DNA of 64,000 nucleotides from UBA6016 sp964568395 (GCA_964568395.1 CAZMPN010000007.1:1-64000), one strand, 5' to 3'. Shown: positions 8,620 to 18,472, counted from the first letter of the stretch. Made by a program: numbers and translations. Notes: generated by a model not told the origin, from the sequence alone.

Positions 8620-9921
8620 ATGAAGTTATCTTGCGAGAAAAAAAATAGCGCAAACGGAAAAATAGAAGTTAAAGTCTCTAAGGATATTTTAGATGCGAAA
8701 GCAAAAAAAATAGCTGCGAATATCGCTAGAAACGTTAAAGTGGACGGCTTTAGAAAAGGTAAAGTGCCCGCTAACGTAGTGGAAAAAAGATACGGCGAAA
8801 AAATACAAGAAGACGCTAGGCAGGAAGTTATCAACGACGCGCTAAAAGAAGGTCTTAAAGAGCTTAAGGTAGACGCGAAAGACATGGTTGGCCAACCGCT
8901 TGTTACCAGGTTTGAAGAAAAAGACGGCGGCATTGAGGCCGAAATCAGCTTCTCTATGAGACCTGAAATCGCTTTCGACAAAATAGAGGAGCTAATCCCT
9001 GATTTCAAAGATGTAGAAATCGCGGAAAAAGAGCTTATGGAAAGAATAGAAAACATGGCGAAAGCTATGGCTCCGCTTGAGACTTACGAAGGTAAGAGAA
9101 TGTGCAAAAAAGGCGACTTCCTTACGGTGGATTTCGTAGGTACGGTTGACGGCGTAGAGTTCCCTGGCGGCAAAGCCGACGATATGGTAGTCGAGCTTGG
9201 CGGCGGTAGATTCCTTCCTGATTTCGAGAAAAACCTTGAAAAAATGAAAATCGGCGACGAAAAAGAGTTCGATCTTACTTTCCCTGAAGACTACGGCAAT
9301 AAAGAGCTTGCCGGCAAAACCGCGCTGTTCAAGGTAAAACTGAAAGGCATCCAGGTAAAACCTGAAATTACGGTTGACGAAGAGCTTGCGAAAAAAATGA
9401 TGCCTGAAGACCCTGAAGCTACTCTTGAAAAACTAAAAAACATCATAGAGGAGCAGCTAAAAAGCGAAAAAACTACAAAGCTGTTCACGGACGAGCTGAA
9501 GCCGCAACTAATCGAAGCGCTTGTGGGCAAATACAACTTCGACCTTCCTGATATGATAGTAGAACAAGAGATGGATCTAATGTTCAGAGGCAAAGTCGGC
9601 ACCATGAGCGAAGAAGAGGTAATGGCTCTTAAGGACGCCGAGGATAAAGTAAAAGCCATGAGAGAAGAGATGAGAGCCGAAGCCGAAAAAAGCGTAAAAG
9701 CGACTTTCCTTATCGACGAGCTTGCTAGAAAAGAGGGTATCGCCGTAAACGACAACGAGCTTGTTCAGGCTATATTCTATGAAGCGATGGGTATGGGCGC
9801 CGAGCCTAAAGCTATGCTTGAGTACTATCAAAAACAAGGTCTTCTGCCGGCAATCAAGATGGCTATGATAGAAGACAAGCTTTTGACGCATCTACTAAAC
9901 AAAAAAAAGGCGGATAAATAA
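8620..9921 (+). CDS. tig: Trigger factor (ribosome-associated chaperone/PPIase)
   Basis: 433 aa. Binds at the ribosomal exit tunnel and assists folding of nascent chains. The ribosome-docking loop GFRKGKVP is at residues 43-50. An FKBP-type PPIase domain follows (GDFLTVDFVGTVDGVEFPGG... to about residue 245), then the helical chaperone C-domain. The AAGGAA site just before the ATG supports this start. First gene of tig-clpP-GGDEF-def-comM; clpP starts 2 nt after its stop. Confidence 0.96.
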   Translation: MKLSCEKKNSANGKIEVKVSKDILDAKAKKIAANIARNVKVDGFRKGKVPANVVEKRYGEKIQEDARQEVINDALKEGLKELKVDAKDMVGQPLVTRFEEKDGGIEAEISFSMRPEIAFDKIEELIPDFKDVEIAEKELMERIENMAKAMAPLETYEGKRMCKKGDFLTVDFVGTVDGVEFPGGKADDMVVELGGGRFLPDFEKNLEKMKIGDEKEFDLTFPEDYGNKELAGKTALFKVKLKGIQVKPEITVDEELAKKMMPEDPEATLEKLKNIIEEQLKSEKTTKLFTDELKPQLIEALVGKYNFDLPDMIVEQEMDLMFRGKVGTMSEEEVMALKDAEDKVKAMREEMRAEAEKSVKATFLIDELARKEGIAVNDNELVQAIFYEAMGMGAEPKAMLEYYQKQGLLPAIKMAMIEDKLLTHLLNKKKADK

Positions 9922-9923
9922 AA

Positions 9924-10511
9924 ATGAGTTACGTACCGTTTGTTGTTGAGCGAACCGGAAGAGGCGAGCGAAGCTATGATATATACTCTAGACTTTTGAA
10001 GGATAGGATTATATTTCTCTCAGGTGAAATCAACGATGCGGTCGCAAGTACCGTTGTCGCGCAGCTTCTATTTTTGGAGGCCGAGGCTCCGGATAAGGAT
10101 ATTTTCCTATATATCAACTCGCCGGGCGGCGTAGTCACGAGCGGATTTAGTATATTCGATACGATGCAGTATATCAGACCGGACGTATGTACTATCTGCA
10201 TAGGCCAGGCTGCTTCCATGGGCGCCTTTTTGCTCTCAAGCGGCACAAAGGGTAAAAGATATGCGCTCCCGCACTCTAGAATCATGATACATCAGCCTCT
10301 TGGCGGCGCACAAGGACAAGCGACCGACATCGCTATCCAGGCAAAAGAGATCCTGAGAATGAAAGATGAGTTAAATTCCATTTTGGCTGCGCAAACTGGC
10401 CAAAAACTTGATAAAATAGTTGCAGATACGGAAAGAGACTTTTTTATGGGCGCCGCTGAAGCCAAAGAATACGGCCTTATAGACAAAGTCCTAGAAAAAA
10501 GCTTTAAATAA
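9924..10511 (+). CDS. clpP: ATP-dependent Clp protease proteolytic subunit
   Basis: 195 aa. Tetradecameric serine peptidase that degrades proteins fed by ClpX/ClpA. Catalytic Ser98 lies in GQAASMGAFLL and His123 in RIMIHQPLGGAQGQ; the Asp is in the C-terminal third. Full family length. Starts 2 nt after tig, so the two are co-transcribed. Confidence 0.96.
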   Translation: MSYVPFVVERTGRGERSYDIYSRLLKDRIIFLSGEINDAVASTVVAQLLFLEAEAPDKDIFLYINSPGGVVTSGFSIFDTMQYIRPDVCTICIGQAASMGAFLLSSGTKGKRYALPHSRIMIHQPLGGAQGQATDIAIQAKEILRMKDELNSILAAQTGQKLDKIVADTERDFFMGAAEAKEYGLIDKVLEKSFK

Positions 10512-10521
10512 AGGCTAAAAA

Positions 10522-11571
10522 TTGCTTATTCAAAAAGCCGGTATAAAACCAAATCCACAAAGCTCCGGTCTAGGCGGAGGACACGGCGGAGGGCTTCAAA
10601 AGCCTACCCCTGTAAAAACCGGCGGTAGCGCCCTTGAGCAATTCGCTGCGGAGATACTCGCAAAGCTTGAAGAGGAGGGGCTTCCCCCGATTCCTAGCTA
10701 CTATGAGCTCTACTTCGAGACGATGCTACAAGACAAGCCTTTTGATTTTAGAAAAGAGGTGGCGGAGCAGCTAAGCTCGCAAGATACGGGCGGGGACGAG
10801 AAGAGAGCCGTGCTTGAAACAAAGCTCAAAGAAGGCTTTACTTCCATCAAAGACATTCTCCAAAACGTATCGGTGCTATACAAGCAGATACTATCCGTCA
10901 TAGACACGACCAAAAAGAGGTCGCAGGAAGCCAAAGGCATCAATAACCCGGCGGCCGTGCTAAACTTCGCCACGACGCTCTCCTCCGACGCCGAGATGCT
11001 TGCGAACTTCCTCTCGAAACAAGCTACCGTTTTTAAGGATCTCTACCAAAAAAGCGCGAATATCGTAAAAGAGGTGGAGACGGAGAGTATATTTGACGCC
11101 AGATACGGTATATATAACAAGCGTTATCTGAGCAACCAGATAGACCAAGAACAAAAAATGATCGGCAAATACGGGCATAGCAGCACGCTTTTGCTTGCTT
11201 GTCTATCGACGCACGTCGTGGATGACATCGGAAGTGAGAAAGGGGTATCGCTCGTCAATAAGACGATGGCGAAACTGTTTATGAAGACATCAAGAAGAAG
11301 CGACGTCGTCGCATATTTTGGACAGGGTATTTTTGCGCTTCTTCTTAAGCATACCGATCCCAAAAACGCTATCAGGACTTCCGAGAGGCTCTATGATATG
11401 ATGGGTTCCACAAACTTCTTTTTGGGCGACAAGGAGATAGAACTCAAGATCTGCTGCGGGATAGTCGGACTAAGTAAAGACAGAAGCGTAGACGAGACAA
11501 TAGAGTCGGCCCTTACGGCTTTGAGAACGTGCGACGAAAAAGCGGACGGTCCTTACGCAATCGGGGAATAG
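10522..11571 (+). CDS. GGDEF-family protein with degenerate active site
   Basis: 349 aa from a TTG with AAAGG about 9 nt upstream. The first ~45 residues are Gly/Pro-rich and low-complexity, followed by a helical region, then a diguanylate-cyclase fold from about residue 185 (IFDARYGIYNKRYL, the usual D-x-LTGLYNRR region). Where an active enzyme has GG(D/E)EF, this protein reads VAYFGQGIFALLL. The catalytic motif is therefore lost and cyclic-di-GMP synthesis is unlikely. It more plausibly acts as a scaffold or effector. It sits between clpP and def and directly abuts def. Confidence 0.7.
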   Translation: MLIQKAGIKPNPQSSGLGGGHGGGLQKPTPVKTGGSALEQFAAEILAKLEEEGLPPIPSYYELYFETMLQDKPFDFRKEVAEQLSSQDTGGDEKRAVLETKLKEGFTSIKDILQNVSVLYKQILSVIDTTKKRSQEAKGINNPAAVLNFATTLSSDAEMLANFLSKQATVFKDLYQKSANIVKEVETESIFDARYGIYNKRYLSNQIDQEQKMIGKYGHSSTLLLACLSTHVVDDIGSEKGVSLVNKTMAKLFMKTSRRSDVVAYFGQGIFALLLKHTDPKNAIRTSERLYDMMGSTNFFLGDKEIELKICCGIVGLSKDRSVDETIESALTALRTCDEKADGPYAIGE

Positions 11572-12090
11572 TTGTTGAGACGAGAAATCCTTACCTATCC
11601 GGACAAGAGACTCAAGCAGGTTTCAAAAGACGTAGAGCTATTTAACGAGTCTCTTCACGAGCTGCTTGACGATATGTACGATACGATGATAGAGAGCGGC
11701 GGCATAGGTCTGGCCGCTATACAAGTAGGTGCCGCCGTAAACGCCCTTATCATAGAGCTGTGTGACGAAGACGGCAACAAAATATCGGAGCTCATAGAGG
11801 CCATAAACCCGAAAATCATAAAAAAAGAGGGCGAGACGAAACATAAAGAGGGGTGTCTGTCGGTACCGGATTTTTATGAAGAGGTCACCAGATTTGAGAA
11901 GATTACGGTGGCGTTCCAGGATAGATTCGGGCAGGAAAAGACACTGGATGCCGACGGACTGCTGTCTATAGCCTTTCAGCATGAGATAGACCATCTAAAC
12001 GGCAGGCTGTTTTTTGAGAGGCTCTCTATACTAAAGCGCAAAAAATTCGAAAAAGAGTATAGAGCTCCGGTAAAAACATCTAAAAAATGA
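11572..12090 (+). CDS. def: Peptide deformylase
   Basis: 172 aa. Removes the N-formyl group from new proteins. All three metal-site motifs are present: GGIGLAAIQVG (motif 1), EGCLSVP (motif 2, Cys ligand) and QHEIDHLNG (motif 3, HExxH). The TTG start at 11572 follows the previous stop with no gap. The stop overlaps the comM ATG (ATGA). Works in the same early protein-maturation steps as trigger factor upstream. Confidence 0.95.
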   Translation: MLRREILTYPDKRLKQVSKDVELFNESLHELLDDMYDTMIESGGIGLAAIQVGAAVNALIIELCDEDGNKISELIEAINPKIIKKEGETKHKEGCLSVPDFYEEVTRFEKITVAFQDRFGQEKTLDADGLLSIAFQHEIDHLNGRLFFERLSILKRKKFEKEYRAPVKTSKK

Positions 12091-13597
12091 CAGTGCTGGC
12101 CTCTGCTACCCTAGAGGGCGTAAAGGCGAGGCTGGTTCAAGTTGAGTGCTCCCTTATAAAAGGGCTTCCGTCATTTACGATCGTAGGCCTTGGGGACTCT
12201 TCCATACAGGAGTCGAAGGAGCGTGTAAAATCGGCATTGGCCAAAAACTCCGTTACAATTCCTCCATACAAACTAATAGTAAATCTAAGTCCCGCGGATC
12301 TAAAGAAATCAGGTTCTGTTTTTGATTTTCCGATAGCCCTCTCCATTATGTCGGAAGTGCTAAAGAAGAAAATAACGCTAAAAGATGCCGTATTTTTAGG
12401 CGAACTCGGGCTGGACGGGACCCTAAAGCACTCAAACCAGATATTTCCTCTGGCCCTTAGTCTTGCAAAAGACGGTATCGCGAAGAGTTTCGTGGTTCCG
12501 AAAGAGAGTGCGGCGTATGTCTCAAAAATATCGTCCGCAACCGTATATGCGGCTTCCAATCTGGAGGAGGCGTTTTGGCTTTCCACCTCTGAAAACCCTC
12601 CCGTATTTCAAGACTGTTCGACCAATAACTCCGAATCCATAGAGATAGACGGCGTCAAATATCTATATAGCGAATTGTTTGAACTGGATTTTGCCGACGT
12701 AAGAGGACAAAATATCGCAAAAAAGGCTGCGGCGATCGCCGCAGCGGGCATGCACAATATACTGCTTGAGGGTTCTCCTGGGTGCGGCAAGAGCATGATA
12801 ATGAAGAGGCTTAGATATATCCTCCCTCCCGCAAGCGCCGAAGAGGTGCTTAAGTTTGCGATGCTGGACTTCCTTGACGGCAAAGAGGCCACATTTGGCC
12901 CCACAAGACCGTTCCGCTCCCCGCATAACAACGCTACGCGTTCGGCGCTTCTCGGAGGCGGCTCCAAAGAGGGGCAGATCGGCGAGATAGCTTTAGCCGC
13001 CGGCGGCGTGCTTTGGCTTGACGAGCTTACGCACTTTGATAAAGCGTCCTTGAGGGATTAAGGGAGCCGCTGGAAAACTACCGTATTTTAATATCGAGAG
13101 TAAATTCAAAAGTTGAATACGAAGCCGACTTTTTGCTTGCCGGCTCGATGAACCCTTGTCCATGTGGAAATCTGCTTTCAAAAAGCAAAGAGTGCAGATG
13201 CAAGGAGAATGAAATCGTAAAATATAAAAATAGATTGTCGGAGCCTTTTTTGGACCGTGTGGATCTATTTGTGCAGATGGAGGAGTACGACAAGGATGCG
13301 AAAGCCGACATCGATTCGAAGGCTATTTTCGAAAAGGTGCTAAAGGCGTTTCGTATGCAAAAAAGAAGAGGTCAGGGCGTATTTAACGCAAGACTAAACG
13401 AAAAAGAGCTAAAAGGGATAGAGGTTTCAAGCGATGCGCTTAGCGTTTTGGAGCAAGGAGTCGTTAGGTTTGGTTTGTCGGAGAGAGGCAGAACCAAGGC
13501 GCTCAAAGTCGCCAGGACGATAGCCGACATGGAAGAATCAAACGCGGTCGAGAAGAGCCATGTTCTGGAGGCTCTCTCTTACAGGAAGAGGGTCTAG
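12087..13597 (+). pseudogene. comM: ComM/YifB-family AAA+ ATPase, split by one frameshift
   Basis: The first part (12087-13061) has the N-terminal Lon-like domain, Walker A GSPGCGKSM and Walker B GVLWLDELTHF, then stops after KASLRD. In the +2 frame the homology resumes at once: GLREPLENYRILISRVN, then LLAGSMNPCPCGN and the Mg-chelatase C-domain to 13597. Restoring one base at about 13052-13055 (TTG GAG GGA TTA for TTG AGG GAT TAA) gives an intact protein of about 503 aa. ComM-type helicases aid branch migration in natural transformation. Either this is a real inactivating deletion or a sequence error; no slippery heptamer suggests programmed shifting. The ATG overlaps def. Confidence 0.85.
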
Positions 13598-14535
13598 CCG
13601 TTTAGCTTTGATATTTTGGCTTGAAGCCTTAGCCACTCTTTATGTTCCATCAAAGGAAAGCCGCTATAGGTCTTGCCGCCCTCGATGGATTTTGTGACGC
13701 CGCCTCTGGCGGCGATAGTAGCGAAGGCTCCGATGGACAGGTGTCCGGCCGTTGCGCTTTGCCCGCCCATTACGACGTTGCGTCCTAGCGTGCTTGATCC
13801 GGCTATGCCGGTTTGGCTGACTATGATCGAGTATTCGCCTATTTCGCAGTTGTGGCCTATCTGGACCAGGTTGTCTATCTTGGCTCCTTTTTTGATCCTT
13901 GTAATACCGAAAACAGCTCTGTCTATCGTCGTATTGGCGCCTATTTCCACGTCGTCCTCGACCACTACTATGCCGTTTTGGTATATTTTGACGTGCTCTC
14001 CTGTTTTCGTATGCGCAAAACCGAATCCGTCCGAACCTACGACGCAACCGGCGTGTATGATGCAGTTGTTTCCGACTACGCAATCCCTGTATACGACGCT
14101 ATTTGGGTAGAGTATCGTATTGTCGCCTACGGCGGCGTAGTCGCCGACATACGCGCCGCTCATGACGATTGAGTTCGCCCCGATTTTTGCGCCTTTGCCT
14201 ATGTATGCGTTTGGCATGATTTGCGCACTATCGCTTATGTATTCCGGGGCTCCGGCTTCAAAAACCGGTTTTGCGAAAAGTTTCGTCACATATGCCAGCT
14301 TCAGATACGGCTCCGGCGTAATAAGGGCTATCGTTCCTTTCGGGAGCAAGGCGGCGTTCGCCTCGGAGAGTATGACTGCCGCCGCTTTTGTATTTTGCAG
14401 TTCCGCGGCATATTTTGGGTTATCCAAAAAAGTAAGCTCGGTGCCGCTTGCGTCTTTTAGGGTGTTTATTGCGGTTATCTCGGCGTCGCCAGATATCTCT
14501 ACGCCTATGTACGCCGCTATCTCTGAGAGTTTCAT
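13594..14535 (-). CDS. lpxD: UDP-3-O-acylglucosamine N-acyltransferase
   Basis: 313 aa. Adds the N-linked hydroxyacyl chain in lipid A biosynthesis. An N-terminal uridine-binding domain is followed by left-handed beta-helix hexapeptide repeats (for example IGKGAKIGANSIVMSGAYVG). The active-site region GSDGFGFAHTKTGEH is present. Overlaps the M48 gene start by 4 nt (ATGA) and converges with comM (4-nt overlap). Last gene of the ppx-ilvB-ilvH-M48-lpxD run. Confidence 0.93.
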   Translation of the reverse strand: MKLSEIAAYIGVEISGDAEITAINTLKDASGTELTFLDNPKYAAELQNTKAAAVILSEANAALLPKGTIALITPEPYLKLAYVTKLFAKPVFEAGAPEYISDSAQIMPNAYIGKGAKIGANSIVMSGAYVGDYAAVGDNTILYPNSVVYRDCVVGNNCIIHAGCVVGSDGFGFAHTKTGEHVKIYQNGIVVVEDDVEIGANTTIDRAVFGITRIKKGAKIDNLVQIGHNCEIGEYSIIVSQTGIAGSSTLGRNVVMGGQSATAGHLSIGAFATIAARGGVTKSIEGGKTYSGFPLMEHKEWLRLQAKISKLNG

Positions 14536-15341
14536 CTGATTCCTTTGGCTTCTTTATAGAGTTCCATCGCTATCGGCAGATAAGCCCTCATATCCTCTAT
14601 CCTGCTTTGGCTCGACGGGTGCGTGGATAGAAATTCGGGCGTTTTCGATCCCCCCGTCTTTGCCATCTTCTCCCATAGTTTGACCGCCGCGCTAGGGTCG
14701 TATCCGGCTCTCGCCATGAGCTCCAGCCCCATTCTATCCGCCTCCCTCTCATGCTCCCTGCTGTACGGAAGAGTGATGGCTAGCTGTCCGGCGAGCGCCG
14801 CCGCGCTCATCGCTATGCCGTTGTTTTTTGATACTGCCCCGGCGATCGATAGGCCTATGTTTTGCGCATACGCCTGGCTCATTCTCTCTCTGGAGTGCTC
14901 TCTTAGGGCGTGCGCTATCTCGTGCCCCATAACAGCCGCTATTTCATCATCGGTTATAGTCACTTTCGCCAGTATTCCTGTGTAGAACATTATTTTGCCT
15001 TTTCCGGCGCAATAGGCGTTTATGTCGTCCGATTTCATGACGTTGACTTCCCAAGGCCAGCTAGGCGCGTCTTCCCTGAAAGTTTTGGTGTGAGGTATTA
15101 GTTTGGCGGCTATCGCCCTTAGCCTTGCGGTCTGTTTCTTATCCGGGTTTAGAGTATTGTTTTTGTCGGCATTTTTGACCTCTTGCAGATAAAAAGAGTT
15201 GCCTCCGCCAAAAGCCTGCTCGCTGGATACGAGCATAAACTGGCTTCTGTTTACGCCGACAGCCCCGCCTTTCGTGGTCGTGGCACATCCCGTGAATAAA
15301 AAAGATAAGACCGCCAGCAGCAGCCACGCCGTTTTTCTCAT
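14532..15341 (-). CDS. M48-family metallopeptidase lipoprotein
   Basis: 269 aa when started at the ATG at 15341, which has AGAGG about 9 nt upstream; an in-frame GTG lies 9 nt before it. Signal peptide with lipobox FTGC (C19). The zinc motif HEIAHALREHSRE is followed by the downstream Glu ligand in EADRMGLELMARAGYDP, as in LoiP/BepA-type periplasmic proteases that handle misfolded outer-membrane proteins. Ends in the lpxD start, which couples an envelope quality-control enzyme with lipid A synthesis. Confidence 0.85.
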   Translation of the reverse strand: MRKTAWLLLAVLSFLFTGCATTTKGGAVGVNRSQFMLVSSEQAFGGGNSFYLQEVKNADKNNTLNPDKKQTARLRAIAAKLIPHTKTFREDAPSWPWEVNVMKSDDINAYCAGKGKIMFYTGILAKVTITDDEIAAVMGHEIAHALREHSRERMSQAYAQNIGLSIAGAVSKNNGIAMSAAALAGQLAITLPYSREHEREADRMGLELMARAGYDPSAAVKLWEKMAKTGGSKTPEFLSTHPSSQSRIEDMRAYLPIAMELYKEAKGIR

Positions 15342-15364
15342 CTGTGCCACCTCTTATTCGAAAG

Positions 15365-15832
15365 TTATTTTTCTATAGCGACGATGCCGCCTCTTACTAT
15401 CTCTTTCGGGGAGAATTTTTTTACGGCTTTCAAAAAGCCTTCTATTCTTTTTGGTTCGTCGGATACCATTAGTATGACGTTATCCTCGTCGGCGTCTACG
15501 ATTTTGCCGTTATATGATGACGCCAGCGCTTCCACGTCGGCTAGCGAGAGGGAAACCGGCAGTTTTACCAATACCATCTCCCTCTCAACCATCTCTTGAT
15601 GCTCAATGACCTTGTATGTGGAGATTAGCTTGTGCAGCTGTTTTACTATCTGCTCCAGCACTTTTTTGTTGCCGCTAGTCTCTATCGTAACTCTTGATAG
15701 GTTGCTCCCCGGCATCGGCGCTACCGTCAGCGTCTCTATATTGTATCCGCGTCCCGCAAAAAGCCCGGCTATTCTGGCCAGTACGCCGTGTTCGTTTACT
15801 ACTTCTACGGATATTATTCTTCTCTCTATCAT
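15365..15832 (-). CDS. ilvH: Acetolactate synthase small (regulatory) subunit
   Basis: 155 aa. Regulatory subunit giving valine feedback to acetohydroxyacid synthase. The N-terminal ACT domain reads ISVEVVNEHGVLARIAGLFAGRGYNIETL, followed by the conserved VTIETSG segment. It lies 2 nt downstream of the large subunit, the standard ilvB-ilvH order. Confidence 0.94.
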   Translation of the reverse strand: MIERRIISVEVVNEHGVLARIAGLFAGRGYNIETLTVAPMPGSNLSRVTIETSGNKKVLEQIVKQLHKLISTYKVIEHQEMVEREMVLVKLPVSLSLADVEALASSYNGKIVDADEDNVILMVSDEPKRIEGFLKAVKKFSPKEIVRGGIVAIEK

Positions 15833-15834
15833 TT

Positions 15835-17541
15835 TCAGTCCTTAAACTCTAGAAGCATATTGTACAGCGTGCCGCCGGTAGGAACCATCGGAAGGACGTT
15901 TTCTAGCCTATCTATGACTACGTCTATAAGTACAGGTACTTTTAGCGTTACCGCCTCTTTTAGCGCCGCCTCGAACGCTTCGTAGCTCTCGACTCTGTAC
16001 CCTTTTGCGCCGTATGCGTCGGCCAGCTTTACGAAGTCCGGCTGCATGGCCAGATCTACCGCCGAGTATCTTTTTTCATAGAAGAACGTCTGCCACTGTC
16101 TTACCATACCGAGATAGTTGTTGTTTAGTATTACGTTGATGACGTTTAGGCCGTGCTCGGTAGCCGTCATCATCTCCTGGATATTCATCTGTATGGAGCC
16201 GTCCCCGGTGATGTTTACGACCACTTTTTCAGGGCAGGCCATCTTCGCGCCCATAGCCGCAGGAAAACCAAATCCCATAGTGCCAAGGCCGCCGCTCGTT
16301 ACCCATTGTCTAGGCTCGTTAAACGGGAAGAACTGCGCAGCCCACATCTGGTGCTGTCCGACATCCGTCGCCACTATCGTATCTTTCGGGAGCAGTTCGC
16401 CCATTTTTTTGATGATCGTCTGCGGTTTTAGCGCTTTGCCGTCCTCTTTGTATGTTTTGTCAAGCGGATGAAGCTCGTCAAATCTCTGGATCAGCTCCCT
16501 CCAATGTTTTAGCTTCTCTTTGTCGAAGCCCTCCTTTTTGATCTGTTCGATCAGCTCTTTTAGGACTACCTTGAGATCGCCGACTATAGGATAGTGCGCG
16601 TTTACTAATTTTGAAATCGAGCTAGGGTCTACGTCTACGTGGATTACCTGCGCATTTTTCGCAAATTCGCTAAGTTTCCCGGTAACCCTGTCGTCAAATC
16701 TGGCGCCGAGAGAGATGATAAGATCGGCTTCGCTCATTCCCATATTTGCGGCGTAGGTACCGTGCATACCGAGCATTCCTATCAGCTGCTCGTCTTTCGA
16801 GCTCATCGCGCCTCTTGCCATTAGCGTCTCGACGCACGGTATTCCTGTCAGGCTTGCCAGCTCCCTAAGCTCTTTTACCGCGTCCGCCAGAATTATGCCT
16901 CCGCCTATATAAAGCATAGGTCTGGACGCTTCCTTGATAACCTCGAGCGCTTTTTGTATCTGTTTAGGGTTTCCTTTTTGTACCGGCTTGTAGGTCTGCA
17001 TAGAAAAATGCTCTTTTCTATACCACTCGCCGACGGTGGCCGTAATGTCTTTGGGTATGTCTATATGCACAGGACCCGGTCTGCCGCTTCTGGCTATATA
17101 AAACGCCTCTTGCAGGATATGCGGCAGCTCCTCTATGCTCTTAACCAGGTAGTTGTGTTTCGTACACGGCCTTGAGATGCCTACCGCGTCGATTTCTTGG
17201 AACGCGTCGGTGCCTATAAGCGAAATCGGAACCTGTCCGCTGATGATGACCATCGGAATGGAGTCCGTATACGCCGTCGCTATTCCGGTAACGGCGTTTG
17301 TAAATCCCGGGCCGCTCGTCACAAACGCTACGCCGACTTTGCCTGTAGCCCTGGCGTATCCGTCAGCGGCATGCACGGCCGCTTGCTCGTGTCTTGTCAA
17401 AATGTGTTTAAAATCGTTTTGTTTACAGATCTCGTCGTAAATGTTCAAAACGGCGCCGCCGGGGTATCCGAATACGGTATCCACGCCCTCGGCTTTCATC
17501 GCCTCTATTACCATTTGCGAGCCGTTTAGCTTCAAACTCAT
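15835..17541 (-). CDS. ilvB: Acetolactate synthase large subunit
   Basis: 568 aa. TPP-dependent enzyme that condenses pyruvate in branched-chain amino acid synthesis. The catalytic Glu region is LTRHEQAAVHAADGYARATG and the TPP-binding motif is GDGSIQMNIQE ... ILNNNYLGMVRQW; three-domain length is normal. The ATG at 17541 is preceded by AAGGATAAGCTC, a good ribosome site. Starts 22 nt after ppx. No leader-peptide attenuator or T-box is visible in the short spacer. Confidence 0.95.
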   Translation of the reverse strand: MSLKLNGSQMVIEAMKAEGVDTVFGYPGGAVLNIYDEICKQNDFKHILTRHEQAAVHAADGYARATGKVGVAFVTSGPGFTNAVTGIATAYTDSIPMVIISGQVPISLIGTDAFQEIDAVGISRPCTKHNYLVKSIEELPHILQEAFYIARSGRPGPVHIDIPKDITATVGEWYRKEHFSMQTYKPVQKGNPKQIQKALEVIKEASRPMLYIGGGIILADAVKELRELASLTGIPCVETLMARGAMSSKDEQLIGMLGMHGTYAANMGMSEADLIISLGARFDDRVTGKLSEFAKNAQVIHVDVDPSSISKLVNAHYPIVGDLKVVLKELIEQIKKEGFDKEKLKHWRELIQRFDELHPLDKTYKEDGKALKPQTIIKKMGELLPKDTIVATDVGQHQMWAAQFFPFNEPRQWVTSGGLGTMGFGFPAAMGAKMACPEKVVVNITGDGSIQMNIQEMMTATEHGLNVINVILNNNYLGMVRQWQTFFYEKRYSAVDLAMQPDFVKLADAYGAKGYRVESYEAFEAALKEAVTLKVPVLIDVVIDRLENVLPMVPTGGTLYNMLLEFKD

Positions 17542-17563
17542 GAGCTTATCCTTAGTTTGTTTA

Positions 17564-18472
17564 TCAAAAAATATTTAGTTTTTTACAGACGGAGATGGCT
17601 ACGCCCTCTCTTAGTCCGTCGTCGAATACTCTGCACTCCCTAAAACCGGAGGCTTCAAAAATCTCTTTAAAAATCAGAATGCCCGCTATTATCAAATCTT
17701 CCCTGCCGACGCCCACCAGCTTCGACCTCTCGTCTATGCTGATCTTCAGAAGTTTCGTAAACACTTTGTCCACGTCGTCCATGCCTATCACTGCGCCGTT
17801 TATCTTCGCTCCGTCATAGCTTTCGTAATCCATGCCGGCTTTAAGCGCGGCTATCGTCGTAGGAGTTCCGGCGGTAGCGCAAAACATCTGCGGTTTCAAA
17901 AAAGCGTACATCGTATCCTTGATGAACTCTTTTAGCTCGGCGCACTCTTTTTTTATCCCCTTTTCAAGCGCGTCCCTACCCTTGTATTTTTGAGCCATCG
18001 CTACGATACCGATGTCGAAGCTCTCCATCGTCAGCTTGTCGCCTTTTTTGAAGATAATCTCCGTAGAGCCTCCGCCTATGTCTACCAGCATGAAGCTGTC
18101 AGGGCTCTGCTCGATGTTCCTTAGGGAGTTTTCGACAGCCAGCGAAGTCAGCAAGGCTTCCGTTTCGCCGTCTATTATCTTTGTCTTTATGGCAAATTTG
18201 CTCTCCAGTTCGGCCAAAAACTCTTTTGCGTTCTTCGCTTTTCTATATACGGCGGTCGCCGCCGCTACCGTATGGCCGTCGGAGCCTAGTTTTTGTCTCA
18301 TCTCTTCGAGCGCAGCCGTTATCCTGGCTTTCGCCTCATCGTTTATCACTCCGCTGCCGTGCGTCTTGTCGGCTGCTTTTACTATTTTCTCGAACGTCGC
18401 AAGCTTGTTTTTGCTCTCGCAATCGTACTTTACGGCTCTAATCGTATTAGAACCCATATCAATGGCTATCAA
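17564..18472 (-). CDS. ppx: Ppx/GppA-family phosphatase
   Basis: About 302 aa from the TTG at 18472 (LIAIDMGSNTIRAV), with AAGG about 12 nt upstream. A longer in-frame start at 18511 would add a non-conserved basic stretch. Actin-like ATPase fold: phosphate-1 loop AIDMGSNTIRAVKY, phosphate-2 loop LVDIGGGSTEIIF and ATAGTPTTIAAL. Members hydrolyse polyphosphate or pppGpp; at this short length it lacks the C-terminal HD domain of long Ppx, so it fits the short Ppx2/GppA type. First gene of the minus-strand operon. Confidence 0.85.
   Translation of the reverse strand: MIAIDMGSNTIRAVKYDCESKNKLATFEKIVKAADKTHGSGVINDEAKARITAALEEMRQKLGSDGHTVAAATAVYRKAKNAKEFLAELESKFAIKTKIIDGETEALLTSLAVENSLRNIEQSPDSFMLVDIGGGSTEIIFKKGDKLTMESFDIGIVAMAQKYKGRDALEKGIKKECAELKEFIKDTMYAFLKPQMFCATAGTPTTIAALKAGMDYESYDGAKINGAVIGMDDVDKVFTKLLKISIDERSKLVGVGREDLIIAGILIFKEIFEASGFRECRVFDDGLREGVAISVCKKLNIF

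Noticed and set aside
13040..13075. Programmed frameshift in comM
   Set aside because: No slippery heptamer or downstream stimulatory hairpin was seen; one missing base explains the break.
17542..17563. Attenuator or T-box before ilvB
   Set aside because: The spacer is only 22 nt with a simple ribosome site; no leader peptide or folded element fits.
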